Positions 44,920 to 55,632 are shown, counted from the first letter of the stretch. The stretch is 64,000 nt of DNA from Rhineura floridana (GCF_030035675.1 NC_084482.1:180758373-180822372); one strand, 5' to 3'. Program-made: numbers and translations. The notes: generated by a model not told the origin, from the letters alone.

Positions 44920-46063
44920 GGCTACATCCACACCAGACCTTTATTCCACTTTGGACAGTAACGGCTTCTCCCAAAGAATCCTGGGAAGTGTAGTTAGTGA
45001 AGGGTGGTGAGAGTTGCTAGGAGATGCCCTGTTCCCCTCACAGAGCTTCAATCACAGTGGCTGACTGTTAAACCGGAGCTTGGAAGTAACTAGTTACAAG
45101 TAACTAGTTACAAGTAATTTATTACTTTTTTGAGTAACGAGTGGGCAACTTCATTACATTTTGCTGGTAATAGAACAAGTAGTAACTTCATTACTTTTGA
45201 GGAGTAATTGTAATGTTTCCAGCATTACTTTTGTGCATTACTTGGGGGGGAGCAGGGGAAGTCTTCTGCTCCTCTGATTGTGAATAAAAATCATGTGCTT
45301 CAAATTGGGCTTCTGTGCAGCATTGTTCTTCCTTCATGCTCTATGGGTGCTTAGGAGGCTACGAGGGAGGAGGTGGAAAGTGAGACAGGGTGGAGAAAAC
45401 AATTGTTTAACAATTGACAGGAGTGGAAGGAGAAAAGAGCTGGAGGCAATATATATATATACAAAAATGTGTGTTGGGGTATCATCATTGCTGGGGGTGG
45501 GGTGAGGGGATGTGAGATTCTGTTATGCCATTCTGTTAATCTTACGGATAAAAAAAAAATTCTACTACCCTCTGTGTGTGTGTGCTCATTTTTAATGTTG
45601 TTTTAGGCTGCTTAGATGTACAGCAGCCAAGACCAGCACATTGTAGGCAATTTTTTTTAAAAAAAGTAACTAAAATGTAATTGTAGCAATTACGTTTGAG
45701 TAAAAGTAAAGTAATCAGTTACATGATTTTTATTCACAATCAGAGGAGCAGAAGACTTCCCCTGCTCCCCCCCAAGTAATGCACAAAAGTAATGCTGGAA
45801 ACATTACAATTACTCCTCAAAAGAGCAATTGTAATTGTAATGGTAATTACTACTTTTGGGGGCCCATGTAACTGTAACTGTAATTTATTACTTTTTAAAA
45901 GTAATCTTCCAAGCTCTGTGTTAAACCACTCTGGCCACTGGAGCTCTGTCAGTGGAATAGGAGTCTCCTCTCAGCACCCTTCACAAACTACACTTCGCAG
46001 GATTCTTTGGGGGAAGCCATGATTGTCTCAAATGAAATAAATGTCTGGTGTGGGTGTTGTCCC
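44920..46063. mobile_element. GGCCACATC-family MITE, complete, split by a larger hAT element
   Basis: Ends GGCTACATCCACACCAGACC and, reversed, GGGACAACACCCACACCAGA. About 155 bp lie left of the inserted element and about 140 bp right of it. Part of sister repeat copy B. Confidence 0.85.
45075..45919. mobile_element. Non-autonomous hAT element with about 200-bp inverted arms
   Basis: It begins GGAGCTTGGAAGTAAC and ends TTACTTTT...TCCAAGCTCTGT, so its ends resemble those of the 116-bp CAGAGCTTGGAA MITEs. The arms (about 45075-45298 and 45718-45919) are inverted copies, nearly identical over CTTGGGGGGGAGCAGGGGAA and GTGAATAAAAATCATGT. The roughly 420-bp centre has no transposase. GTTAAACC at 45067-45074 and 45920-45927 is a perfect 8-bp target duplication, the hAT hallmark. 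Copy A has the empty site (GTGGTTTAACATTC near 2438-2451). Confidence 0.93.
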
Positions 46064-47043
46064 CTGATTAGGCAAGCTGAGCAGCTGTGAGTCTGGCTTT
46101 TAGGAGACTGACAGTTGGTTCTTACTGAGCATGGCTGTGCTTATTGTTGACTTTAATGTTAAATTTCTTAAATTAAATAAAGATCAGCCAGGCATTTTTA
46201 AACTATTAAAATGCAGAAGATGAAGGTCAGAGTATGGGGCAAGGTCAGTAATAGGATTACAGGTACTCTGTGAACATGGATGATTTTTAATGAATTTCAA
46301 CAAATTATGAGAACTCTGGCAGGAGAAAATCCAAAAGGGATCTGGATTTTTTCTCTCTCTTGATAATTTGAGCTTTCAATTCTCTCTGACTGTTTTGTAT
46401 ATCGCCATGAAAATTTAGAGAGTTGTTAAACAATCGTTTCTGAGTTCAGGACTACACATTTTGTAAGGTTTTGTTTTGAAAGGAGCTTATAGGAAGCAGC
46501 AGAATGGCTTGGGTGGGTATTTTCAAGTTAACATTGCAGAATGTGAAAAGTCCAAGCTGGCTATAGTATACAGCCACTCTTGTGGCTGTATATTATAACA
46601 TTGGGCTGTAAAATCATCTTCTTTACAGTCTTGTGATGAAATATAAGGGTTAGATCCTAGGGTTTCTTTTTCAGGGTTCTTTTTATGTTCAGGCTGATTA
46701 TACTACAGCAGCAGCAGCAGCAACAACAACAAATGACAGTAACTCAACTGTTACAGGAGATATGTTTCCCCAGACAGCATATATGTTGTTGGAAAATGAC
46801 ATTTTCCTACTACTCATTGCAGTCTTTTGTGGCTAGAATAAATGCAAAGTTTTCATTCTTGGTAGCTTGGTCACAGCAATTTGATGTGCTGTGAGTGCTG
46901 TGATTGCCGCAGGTACCTATTGGCTAGTGCCTGTGACATCACTGGTGATGAACAATATACTCCTTTTTAAGGCATGCAACATTCTGAGTGTATCCTTCAG
47001 AAGCATTGAAAACACACACAAACCAAAACTGGTGAATACCAGC
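46064..47043. other. No gene recognised
   Basis: It holds a CAG/CAA microsatellite at about 46707-46731 (read as a poly-Gln ORF in one frame), otherwise nothing identifiable. Confidence 0.4.
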
Positions 47044-47225
47044 AACTTTATTATTTATTTATTTATTTATTGCACTTGTATACCGCCCCACAGCCAAAGC
47101 TCTCTGGGCGGTTTACAGCAATCAAAAACATTAAAACAAATATACAATTTAAAACACATATTTTAAAAACAATTTAAAACACAATTTTAACATTTAAAAC
47201 AATATAAAAACAATTTAAAACTTTC
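47044..47225 (-). mobile_element. L2-type LINE 3' end
   Basis: TATTTATTTATTTATTTATT then TATACCGCCCCACAGCCAAA and GCTCTCTGGGCGGTTTACAG, then A-rich 3' UTR. Reverse of the end at 9095-9165. Confidence 0.88.
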
Positions 47226-47705
47226 CCTCTCTCCCATCCCATCAGCAATTTCCTCCCATTTCATGAACATTTTTTTTATTTTCTGTCTCCTTAACTATAT
47301 GACATGCTCTTTTTCTTTCCCATGCTATAGCACACTTCTGCCATGTTTCAAGGAGGGGGAACTAGTAATGAGGTTATTCTTCGGTAACAGGACTATGCTG
47401 TCTTGCATACCATCAAGGATAAAGGTGGGCTAGCACAAAGCACTGCTCTAGCATGAACAATAAGGTGATGCGCTGTGAAGAGGCCCTAATGCTAGCAATA
47501 GCTATTTGGGCAAACATTTGTGGCTCCTTCTGGCTTGTAAATTGACCCTCACCAATGCCACCTCTATCAGGTGGCTGTTGTTGCTGCTGCTTTTTTTAAC
47601 CTGCAGATGTTCACCTACTCATCCATTTTCCATGATAGAAGCCTCTTTCCAACCTCATATTATTTTCCCCCTAATTTCTCACAGGCCCACCTATTTTAAA
47701 GTGCC
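47226..47705. other. No gene recognised
   Basis: Pyrimidine-rich patches and a TTG/CTG run near 47575-47590. No family features. Confidence 0.35.
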
Positions 47706-48113
47706 TTACATAGAACAGGTAATGTCAGAGCTCCACAACTGTAGAACTGGTTGGCCTCCCTCAGCCTTCAAAGGCTTGCTTTCATCCAGAGCCAGGGCAG
47801 AACACAAGAACAATAGCTTTTCAGGGAAAGTGTGCCCAACAGACTGAAGTAATTTTAAAAATGGATTGGTCTCTTTTCTATTCCCAAGGTTTATTTTAAC
47901 TTGTTTGGACATGAATATTACATTAGTTACTAATAGGCTGATGTGGTTTACAAAAATTGGACCTTGCAGGGTAGCATTAGCTAGCAGCTGTAAAGCATGT
48001 TGAGAAACATCCTGACATGCATCCAGGAACATATCTAATTCTGCCAACATGCTTCTCATACTCAAGTCTTGGTTTTCACACATATGGACAGAAGAAGGCA
48101 AGCCAGCTTTCAT
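47706..48113 (-). other. Unrecognised 135-codon ORF
   Basis: On the minus strand an ATG at 48113 follows a TAG directly in frame and runs to a TAA at 47706. The predicted protein is helix-like in composition (SMRSMLAELDMFLDACQDVS, HALQLLANATLQG), ends in LWSSDITCSM, and has no signal peptide or known motif that I can name. An ORF of this length is expected by chance a few times in 64 kb. Intronless retrocopy or chance are both open. Confidence 0.2.
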
Positions 48114-48202
48114 CTAGTTTAGGGGTTTTTACTATTTTTTAACTGCTGCACAATGACCAGATAAAAAAGCGTAACAAAATTCCTCCTCCAGTATTTGTGG
48201 GA

Positions 48203-48396
48203 AGGGCCATAGCTCAGTAGAGTATCCACTTTGCATGCAGAAGGTTGTAGGTTCAATCCCTGACATCTCCAGGTGGGACTGGGAATGTCCCCTGACTGAA
48301 ATCCTAGAGAACCGCTGTTGGTCAGTAAACAATACTGAGCTAGATAGACCAACAGTCTGAGGCAGCTTTCTGTCATTCTGTGTCCCTATGTAACGG
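48203..48396 (+). mobile_element. tRNA-derived SINE (CAGCAGCTC family), near full length
   Basis: AGGGCCATAGCTCAGTAGAG is the tRNA 5' part with the A box, and GGTTCAATCCC at 48250-48260 is the B box. The body runs through TCTCCAGGTGGGACTGGGAA and GAGCTAGATAGACCAACAGT to a CR1-like tail GTCATTCTGTGTCCCTATG. Confidence 0.9.
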
Positions 48397-48689
48397 ATTT
48401 TGGCAGGTTCATCTGGTCCTACAGAAGTAGGAAAAGCTGTACCTGCCAAATTTCTCTTCAAAACATATATCTAAGATGATCTACCTTACAAGCTTAGATA
48501 GGCAAGGATACCTGTTCAAGACAAAGGGAGTTAACTGACGGAAACAGTGTTGGCTCCAGGTTTTGGAGTCGGCTCCTTGGGCAAGACACCTTTCATACCA
48601 CCCACCCTCAGTGAAGTTACCTGCTTAGTGACATATCACCAGAACGTCTCCTCTTCTTTCTCATTGCTACCACCTGCTTGCTTGCCAGT

Positions 48690-50823
48690 CAGCACGGTTA
48701 ACGAGCAAAGTCAAGGAAGCTCTTAGAGGCAAAAAGTCTTCCTTCAGAAAATGGAAGTCTTGTCCGAATGAAGAAAATAAAAAAGAACACAAACTCTGGC
48801 AAAAGAAATGCAAGAAGACAATAAGGGATGCTAAAAAAGAATTTGAGGAGCACATTGCTAAGAACATAAAAACCAACAACAAAAAATTCTATAAATACAT
48901 TCAAAGCAGGAGACCATCTAGGGAGACAATTGGACCCTTGGATGATAAGGGAGTCAAAGGTGTCCTAAAGAACGATAAGGAGATTGCAGAGAAGCTAAAT
49001 GAATTCTTTGCATCTGTCTTCACAGTGGAAGATATAGGGCAGATCCCTGAACCTGAACTAACATTTGCAGGAAGGGATTCTAGGGAACTAAGACAAATAG
49101 TGGTAACAAGAGAGGAAGTTCTAAGCTTAATGGAGAGTATAAAAACTGACAAATCACCGGGCCCGGATGGCATCCACCCGAGAGTTCTCGAAGAACTCAA
49201 AGGTGAAATTGCTGATCTGCTAACTAAAATATGTAACTTGTCCCTTGGGTCCTCCTCCGTGCCTGAGGACTGGAAAGTGGCAAATGTAACGCCAATCTTC
49301 AAAAAGGGATCCAGAGGGGATCCCGGAAATTACAGGCCAGTTAGCTTAACTTCTGTCCCTGGAAAACTGGTAGAAAGTATTATGAAAGCTAGATTAACGA
49401 AGCACATAGAAGAACAAGCCTTGCTGAAGCAGAGCCAGCATGGCTTTTGCAAGGGAAAGTCCTGTCTCAGTAACCTATTAGAATTCTTTGAGAGTGTCAA
49501 CAAGCATATAGATAGAGGTGATCCAGTGGACATAGTGTACTTAGACTTTCAAAAAGCGTTTGACAAGGTACCTCACCAAAGGCTTCTGAGGAAGCTTAGC
49601 AGTCATGGAATAAGAGGAGAGGTCCTCTTGTGGATAAGGAATTGGTTAAGAAGCAGAAAGCAGAGAGTAGGAATAAACGGACAGTTCTCCCAATGGAGGG
49701 CTGTAGAAAGTGGAGTCCCTCAAGGATCGGTATTGGGACCTGTACTTTTCAACTTGTTCATTAATGACCTAGAATTAGGAGTGAGCAGTGAGGTGGCCAA
49801 GTTTGCTGACGACACTAAATTGTTCAGGGTTGTTAAAACAAAAAGGGATTGCGAAGAGCTCCAAAAAGACCTCTCCAAACTGAGTGAATGGGCAGAAAAA
49901 TGGCAAATGCAATTCAATATAAACTAGTGTAAAATTATGCATATTGGAGCAAAAAATCTTAATTTCACATATACGCTCATGGGGTCTGAACTGGCGGTGA
50001 CCGACCAGGAGAGAGACCTCGGGGTTGTAGTGGACAGCACGATGAAAATGTCGACCCAGTGTGCGGCAGCTGTGAAAAAGGCAAATTCCATGCTAGCAAT
50101 AATTAGGAAAGGTATTGAAAATAAAACAGCCGATATCATAATGCCATTGTATAAATCTATGGTGCGGCCGCACTTGGAATACTGTGTACAGTTCTGGTCG
50201 CCTCATCTCAAAAAGGATATTATAGAGTTGGAAAAGGTTCAGAAGAGGGCAACCAGAATGATCAAGGGGATGGAGCGACTCCCTTACGAGGAAAGGTTGC
50301 AGCATTTGGGGCTTTTTAGTTTAGAGAAAAGGCGGGTCAGAGGAGACATGATAGAAGTGTATAAAATTATGCATGGCATTGAGAAAGTGGAGAGAGAAAA
50401 GTTCTTCTCCCTCTCTCATAATACTAGAACTCGTGGACATTCAAAGAAGCTGAATGTTGGAAGATTCAGGACAGACAAAAGGAAGTACTTCTTTACTCAG
50501 CGCATAGTTAAACTATGGAATTTGCTCCCACAAGATGCAGTAATGGCCACCAGCTTGGATGGCTTTAAAAGAAGATTAGACAAATTCATGGAGGACAGGG
50601 CTATCAATGGCTACTAGCCGTGATGGCTGTGCTCTGCCACCCTAGTCAGAGGCAGCATGCTTCTGAAAACCAGTTGCTGGAAGCCTCAGGAGGGGAGAGT
50701 GTTCTTGCACTCGGGTCCTGCTTGCGGGCTTCCCCCAGGCACCTGGTTGGCCACTGTGAGAACAGGATGCTGGACTAGATGGGCCACTGGCCTGATCCAG
50801 CAGGCTCTTCTTATGTTCTTATG
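48690..50823 (+). mobile_element. CR1 LINE, young copy 2
   Basis: 5'-truncated at about 48690 within the linker before the reverse transcriptase, complete to the 3' octamers TTCTTATG TTCTTATG. By eye it differs from copy 1 by one or two bases per hundred, and it has the 32 bp missing from copy 1. Flanking duplications are not evident. Confidence 0.96.
48698..50617 (+). pseudogene. CR1 ORF2 reverse transcriptase with one stop codon
   Basis: The frame is open from 48698 to 49924, meets a single TAG at 49925-49927 (AAC TAG TGT, where copy 1 has AAC AAG TGT), and is open again in the same frame to a TAG at 50617. It includes KSPGPDGIHPRVL, VPEDWKVANVTPIFKKGSRG, motif A YLDFQKAFDKVPH, motif B SGVPQGSVLGPVLF and the catalytic FADD at 49802-49813. 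Apart from the missing N-terminal endonuclease the coding part is intact save for this one substitution, which fits a recent insertion. Confidence 0.94.
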
Positions 50824-51441
50824 AACCAATGAGCAAGCAGGCAGTGGCATCTCCTCTCCTCACCACCACCACCATTGTCATTGCCAGAGCAAGTGGCAGG
50901 TGAAAAAACCAAAGAAGATGAGCAGATCCATTGTGCTCTTGTAGGTGGAGCCCCTGCTGGAGTATGGCCCCTCAGCAGATGTCTGATGAGGCCAGCCCTT
51001 GATGCCAGCTCCAATTAGAGGTCCAGGCAGCCCTTTCTTTTTAGTGATGGGCAAGAGTCCCTCAACTCAGCATAGCTGAGAATTAAGTTCTGCAAATGGA
51101 GCTATTTGCAAAATGATAGGATTATAGTTCATTTCCCTGTCAAGCCCAGTTCTTAAATTCAGATGGCACTACACTCCAATGAAATCATAAGAGCTATGAA
51201 TCCCTGAACACCCATCTAACCCACCAGCCCGTCTGTTCCCCCACTGCTCCCTTCCCTCCTTAATTACCTGGTGGCATCAGCAATAGTGTCGAGGGCTCAT
51301 TGAAGCCTTCTCTGAGAGGCTTCCATTTCACCCTTCCCTGGTGCCTTCAATGCTATAGGGGCAGAATTCCAGGCACCAGAGACCCTGAGAAATACAGTTT
51401 TCCTGAGTAGTTAACTTATTTGTGTGGGTGTCAGGTGCTCT
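50824..51441. other. No gene recognised
   Basis: Starts with a GAGCAAGCAGGCAGTGGC that is inverted relative to CACCTGCTTGCTTGCCAG left of the CR1 (about 48670-48687). This is possibly an older inverted repeat into which the CR1 fell. No coding signature. Confidence 0.35.
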
Positions 51442-51605
51442 GCAGACACACACGCCATACCTTTAAAGCACATTTCCCCCCAAAGAATCTGGAGACAGTA
51501 GTTTGTTATGGGAGCTGGGAATTGTAGCTCCCTGAGGGGTAAACTACAGTTCCCAGAATTCTTGGGTGGGGGAATGTGCTTTAAACATATGGTGTGTACA
51601 CAGTG
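51442..51605. mobile_element. GGCCACATC-family MITE, short palindromic derivative
   Basis: TTTAAAGCACATTTCCCCCC and GGGAATGTGCTTTAAA are inverted, with CAGTAGTTTGTTATGGGAGC and TAAACTACAGTTCCCAGAAT inside. Confidence 0.7.
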
Positions 51606-52096
51606 GATATCTCAGAAATCCTTGTACTTTGGTTGTGGAGCATGCTCAGGACTGCATCCCAGGTACAAGGGACCCTGGGGCATTTAGTTTCTGGGGTGCC
51701 TGAGGCATAGACTTAAAAAGGACCACACTCAGAATTCCTTTTTTCTGAAAGAGGAGCTTATCAGTTAGCTTTGATACCATCTCCCCGCCATTCACCCAGT
51801 GGGATAAAAGTAAAAGTCACTCATAAGAAACAACAGAGAAAAGCAACAAGTTATATCTGTGACTGGGCAACAGTGTGCTCCCCAAATAGGTAAAAGCTTC
51901 CTCCCCCCCTCCCCAATAAAAGTTAGATGCAAAGACATATCTCTAATTCAGTTTTTATTTCATGTGCAATCAGTAAACATGTTTAAAAGTATGCTATGCA
52001 TGCAAATGCAGTCCATAGTAATTATCTCCATATTGCAGGTGGGAGGTGCTCAGAGAGAGTGGCTTATGACAAGCTGGCAGACTAGCCTAATGTCAA
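51606..52096. other. No gene recognised
   Basis: Nothing identifiable. The 218-codon ORF that starts at 51859 crosses into the next element and has low-complexity content. Confidence 0.35.
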
Positions 52097-52520
52097 TGGA
52101 TTGGATCCAGAAAGAAAAAAGGAATGGAAGGAGGCTAGTCGAAGCTGACTTCCCTGCCCTTTCTTTTCCCAGGCAGCCTATCAAAGGCCTCTCCTTTGAT
52201 CTGGGGACCCTACTGAAAGGGGTGGGATGTGCACAGAGGACTGAAGGGAAGGGCAGATTCCTGAAAATTGGACAGTCACCTTTCAAAAGGAGGAGAGCAC
52301 CACTTAGAAGGTGGGTCCACCTGATTTTCAGGGAGCCTCCCAGCCCTCTCAGACTCCCCACCACCACCACTACAACCTACTACTCCGTTCAGCAGGGCCT
52401 CCTGATCCTCAGGAGCAGCTTTGCAGAGGTGGGGCGAGCTGAGGGACTGACTTCTATTAGCCCCTTTCTGTTGACTCCCACCAGCCCCCTTCTGTGTGGT
52501 TTTTCTCTGGATTGAACCCA
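52097..52520. repeat. Possible MITE with GGATCCAGA-type inverted ends
   Basis: ATGGATTGGATCCAGAAAG at the left and CTCTGGATTGAACCCAAC at the right are imperfect inverted copies. The interior is GC-richer than the flanks. Confidence 0.45.
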
Positions 52521-52998
52521 ACATCATCCTATTGCAGACTGGGGTTGAAAGAGAGTGGCTTATGGTGTAGCCCGCTGTAATACTGCAGACTGGAGATGAG
52601 GCCAAGTGAGTGCTTTATGAAAACACTGAAGTGCAGTCAGCCTGAGACAGAATAGTTCATCATAATGAAGGTAGTCCACTGTTGTTATGTACTAAGGAAT
52701 AGCTAATGGACTGTAGCCACCCTTTTGAACAACAATTACAGTTGTTAAATAGTGCTTTGAAATAGGGGATATTATACCATGTCCACCCTACCCTACACCA
52801 GCCAAACGCTAGGTCACTTTCTGTCCTGAAAGTGGCTGTTTCAGATTCCCAGCAAAATAATATAGAAAAACCAAACTGGTCAACATACCATTCATGAGGG
52901 TGCAGTAACGGTAATTCTAGTTAAATTGCCACTTCCAGCACCTTCTGAACTGTCCCATCCCCTCCAGCCCAAACCCAGCACTCAGTTGAATGCAGACA
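52521..52998. other. No gene recognised
   Basis: No repeat end or coding signature seen. Confidence 0.35.
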
Positions 52999-53151
52999 TT
53001 TATTACATTTATACCCCACCTTTTTTTCATCATAGAAACCCAAGGGGACTTACGTATGGTTCCCAGGCGGTCTCCCATCCAGGCACTGACCAGACCTGAC
53101 CCTGCTTAGCTTCAGCAGGGTGCTGGCCTCATGTGCCTTCAGATCATAGCC
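52999..53151 (-). mobile_element. 5S rRNA-derived SINE (SINE3-like)
   Basis: 53058-53151 is the reverse complement of 5S-like sequence: CCCAGGCGGTCTCCCATCC, CACTGACCAGACCTGACC and CTGCTTAGCTTCAGCAGGG correspond to the 3' two thirds of 5S rRNA (GGATGGGAGACCGCCTGGG, AAGCTAAGCAGGGTC). The tail 52999-53057 (TTTATACCCCACCTTTTTTT) is L2-like. It is not a functional 5S gene because the middle and 5' part are rearranged. Confidence 0.85.
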
Positions 53152-53175
53152 TGGGACCACTGACATGTCATACAC

Positions 53176-53291
53176 CAGCCTTTCCCAGATGTTGTTGGAC
53201 TACAACTCCCATCAGCCCCAGCCAGCATGGTCAAGGATGATGGGAACTGTAGTCCAGCAACATCTGGAGACCCAAACGTGAGGAAAGGCTG
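53176..53291. mobile_element. Palindromic MITE, CATCTGGAG family, 116 bp
   Basis: CAGCCTTTCCCAGATGTTGT to GTGAGGAAAGGCTG, with the core GGACTACAACTCCCATCAGC. This well-preserved copy shows that the core is shared with the CAGAGCTTGGAA family while the ends differ. Confidence 0.88.
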
Positions 53292-53860
53292 TACTCCATT
53301 ACTATTGAATTTCCATTAAAATGTATGGGCTTTTTACCCATTAACGCAGCCCTCTTCAGGTGTTTGCCTGGACACATAAAACATTTAACCCGTGAGTGCC
53401 CAGGCAAATTCCTGAAGGTGGTAGAGAGACTTGGTAAAAACACTTTTAACTTACAAGTGTGCGTGTGGGGAGGGGAGTTGCACATTCAAGGACCACCCCC
53501 AATGTCCCTGCACCTGGGGGCTCCTCTCAGATCTTCACTGGAAAACTACACTCCTGCACTGAGGACTCGGGTGATCTTGAAAACTACCTTTCCTAGGATC
53601 TCTGGTGTCTGGGATAATGCTATTGCAATTCTTAAAGCACCAGGAAAGGAGGTACATTCATGTTTTAATTTGGAGACAGAAAATAACTTCTGAGGGACAT
53701 GAGGGACTATTTGTAATGCAGCTGAAAATTGCAAGTTAGACAAGTCCATGTTTTTCTGAGACAATAAATCACAAACTTTGGCAACATCACTTTTTTTTAA
53801 CACACAGGCCCATCAGCCTTAAAGGTTCCTAAAATAATGAGTTTAGTTATTTATTATTAT
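53292..53860. other. No gene recognised
   Basis: The ORFs at 53325-53693 (plus) and 53546-53803 (minus) lack any motif. Confidence 0.35.
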
Positions 53861-54080
53861 TTATTACTTGAATTTATTACCCTACCTTTCTATATAAATA
53901 TGCTCAAAGTGGCTTACAACAGCACAAAAACACAAATCACTACATCAACAGCAATCATTTTGAAAACATAACAATCATTTCAAATCAAGACATAACAATC
54001 CAACAATAACTCCAATTGATTACCTAAACATTATCACATTTAAAGTCATCATAAAACAGGCCATCAGTTAAAACGTATCA
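53861..54080 (-). mobile_element. Old L2-type LINE 3' end
   Basis: TTATTTATTACTTGAATTTA, CCCTACCTTTCTATATAAAT and CAAAGTGGCTTACAACAGC fit a decayed reversed tail and 3' UTR. Confidence 0.5.
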
Positions 54081-54469
54081 AATTAATAATATAATGCTGA
54101 GATTATTTCTTTCATTTGATGTCCCTGAAACACCACAATCCACCTTTCTCTTCCTCCCTTCCTTGTATTGCCCTCCCCCATTCTTAAATGCTTTTTCATT
54201 CATACAGGGGTTTCCCCTTATTTGTAATTAACTGAAAAATTGCAATAAAGCTGACTAAAGTATTTCAGATCAAAGCAGTTTGAGGGTTTGTGTGGGTTTA
54301 GATGAAGTTTTCTGAATAAAAGAACAGCAGCAGCGACAACAAAAAAATTTATTATACAGCTACAGAGAATCTGCAGGAGTAGCTCTGATCATCCCGAGCT
54401 GGCGAAGCTCATTTAACATTGACACAAAATCAAGCCTTGTGTCATTGGCTCCGTTCTCAGTGCTCTGCC
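54081..54469. other. No gene recognised
   Basis: Short CAG/CAA run near 54324-54345. Nothing else. Confidence 0.35.
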
Positions 54470-54660
54470 AACACAGACTGAGCTGGCGTCCTCTGTTTTA
54501 ACTTTCAAACGCCTGCTGAAAACATTCTGTTTTGCCAGGCTTATGCGGGCAATTAAGGTGCCTTTTGCAACAGTTGACCTTTGTTTTTATTGTATTTTTA
54601 AACGTTTTTATCCTATGGTTGTTTGTGTTTTAAAAGCATCAAAGCAGTTTACAGGTTAAC
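54470..54660 (+). mobile_element. Old L2-like LINE C-terminus and 3' UTR
   Basis: Reads LTFKRLLKTFCFARLMRA, comparable to the FRRSLKTWLFGQAF region of L2, then a T-rich 3' UTR. Confidence 0.55.
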
Positions 54661-55194
54661 AAAATAGCGATATGCAAACATATTTATAAATAAAAATATA
54701 CATAGGAAGCTGATCCAGATAAAACTCTGATTTCATTACTAATGTTTTGATTCCTACAAGAAAAATCAGTTCCGGAGATGTAGACCTGGAATCATTAAAT
54801 GGATTTTCACTAGACATTTCAGACCTGTGGATTGTTATATGCATGTAGATTTGTAGTGCACTGTATCGTGGGATGTGCAGTATTTGTTGTATAGAGTTAC
54901 TGAGCATAGATATCTATATGACAGAGATGTGTTAGTCTTATTCATTCCCCATGTCTTCCCTCAAACTTCCTCAAATGTTTCCACCGAGGAGGAAACCCCA
55001 CCTGGCGTTAACTTTTGATTCCTGGTAAAATCCAGTAAATCTAGGTAATGTCTGTTCTGCCAATGTAGCAGGCTTTAGTAGCAATTCCGAGAAGACATTA
55101 CTTGAGCGTACGACAGTACTGAAAGTGATATAAAGAATATCTCGAGAACAGCATCCTTCATATAAGCCTGCTTGGGAACTTTGTTCTACATCCG
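54661..55194. other. No gene recognised
   Basis: A/T-rich. No identifiable element. Confidence 0.35.
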
Positions 55195-55632
55195 AGGAAG
55201 GGATGAGCAAGAATTTTGTTTCAGTTTACATTTCAACCCGTCTATCAAATTCACGCTTTCCAAAACAGTATGCGAACCAAAAGAAAGCCATCCGCCATCT
55301 GTTATTCAAATTTGGCCATGCAGTTTGCCAACCCAACAATGTTTACAAAAATGCATGTGTTAGGAGAAAGTGTGCATAAAAATGGATGTATGAGTGAAAA
55401 TAACATGCAGACATGTTTTATATGAGAAACGGCTTGTAAAAATGGGTACGTTAGTCAAAACTGCCTACAAAAATGTGTTAGGAGAAATTTGCGCTAAAAT
55501 GCTGAAGAATTTTCATGAGGATTTTTTGGGGAAAAATTCACAGATTGCTGCACAAATGTGGAGAACTGAATTTAAGATTGGAAAAATGAGAAACTGAGAT
55601 AAGTGAAATGGTCAGTTCTTTCCATCCCCAAT
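55195..55632 (-). repeat. A/T-rich dispersed repeat, copy 4 (longest)
   Basis: Runs from AGGGATGAGCAAGAATTTTG to GTTCTTTCCATCCCC and is the most complete copy in the window, in reverse of the copies at 9486 and 21638. Confidence 0.75.

Noticed and set aside
46685-46894. Poly-Gln ORF
   Set aside because: Created by a short CAG/CAA microsatellite; no surrounding coding evidence.
48203-48265. Apparent tRNA gene (A and B boxes)
   Set aside because: Joined to a SINE body and LINE-like tail and repeated elsewhere in the window; a SINE head, not a tRNA gene. The same applies to 13873-14173, 25881-26078 and 58147-58340.
51859-52515. 218-codon plus-strand ORF
   Set aside because: It crosses unrelated segments, includes a Thr-run from CCACCA repeats and has no motif; chance frame through a possible MITE.
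53058-53151. Apparent 5S rRNA gene
   Set aside because: Only part of 5S is present, rearranged and joined to an L2-like tail; a SINE3-type element.
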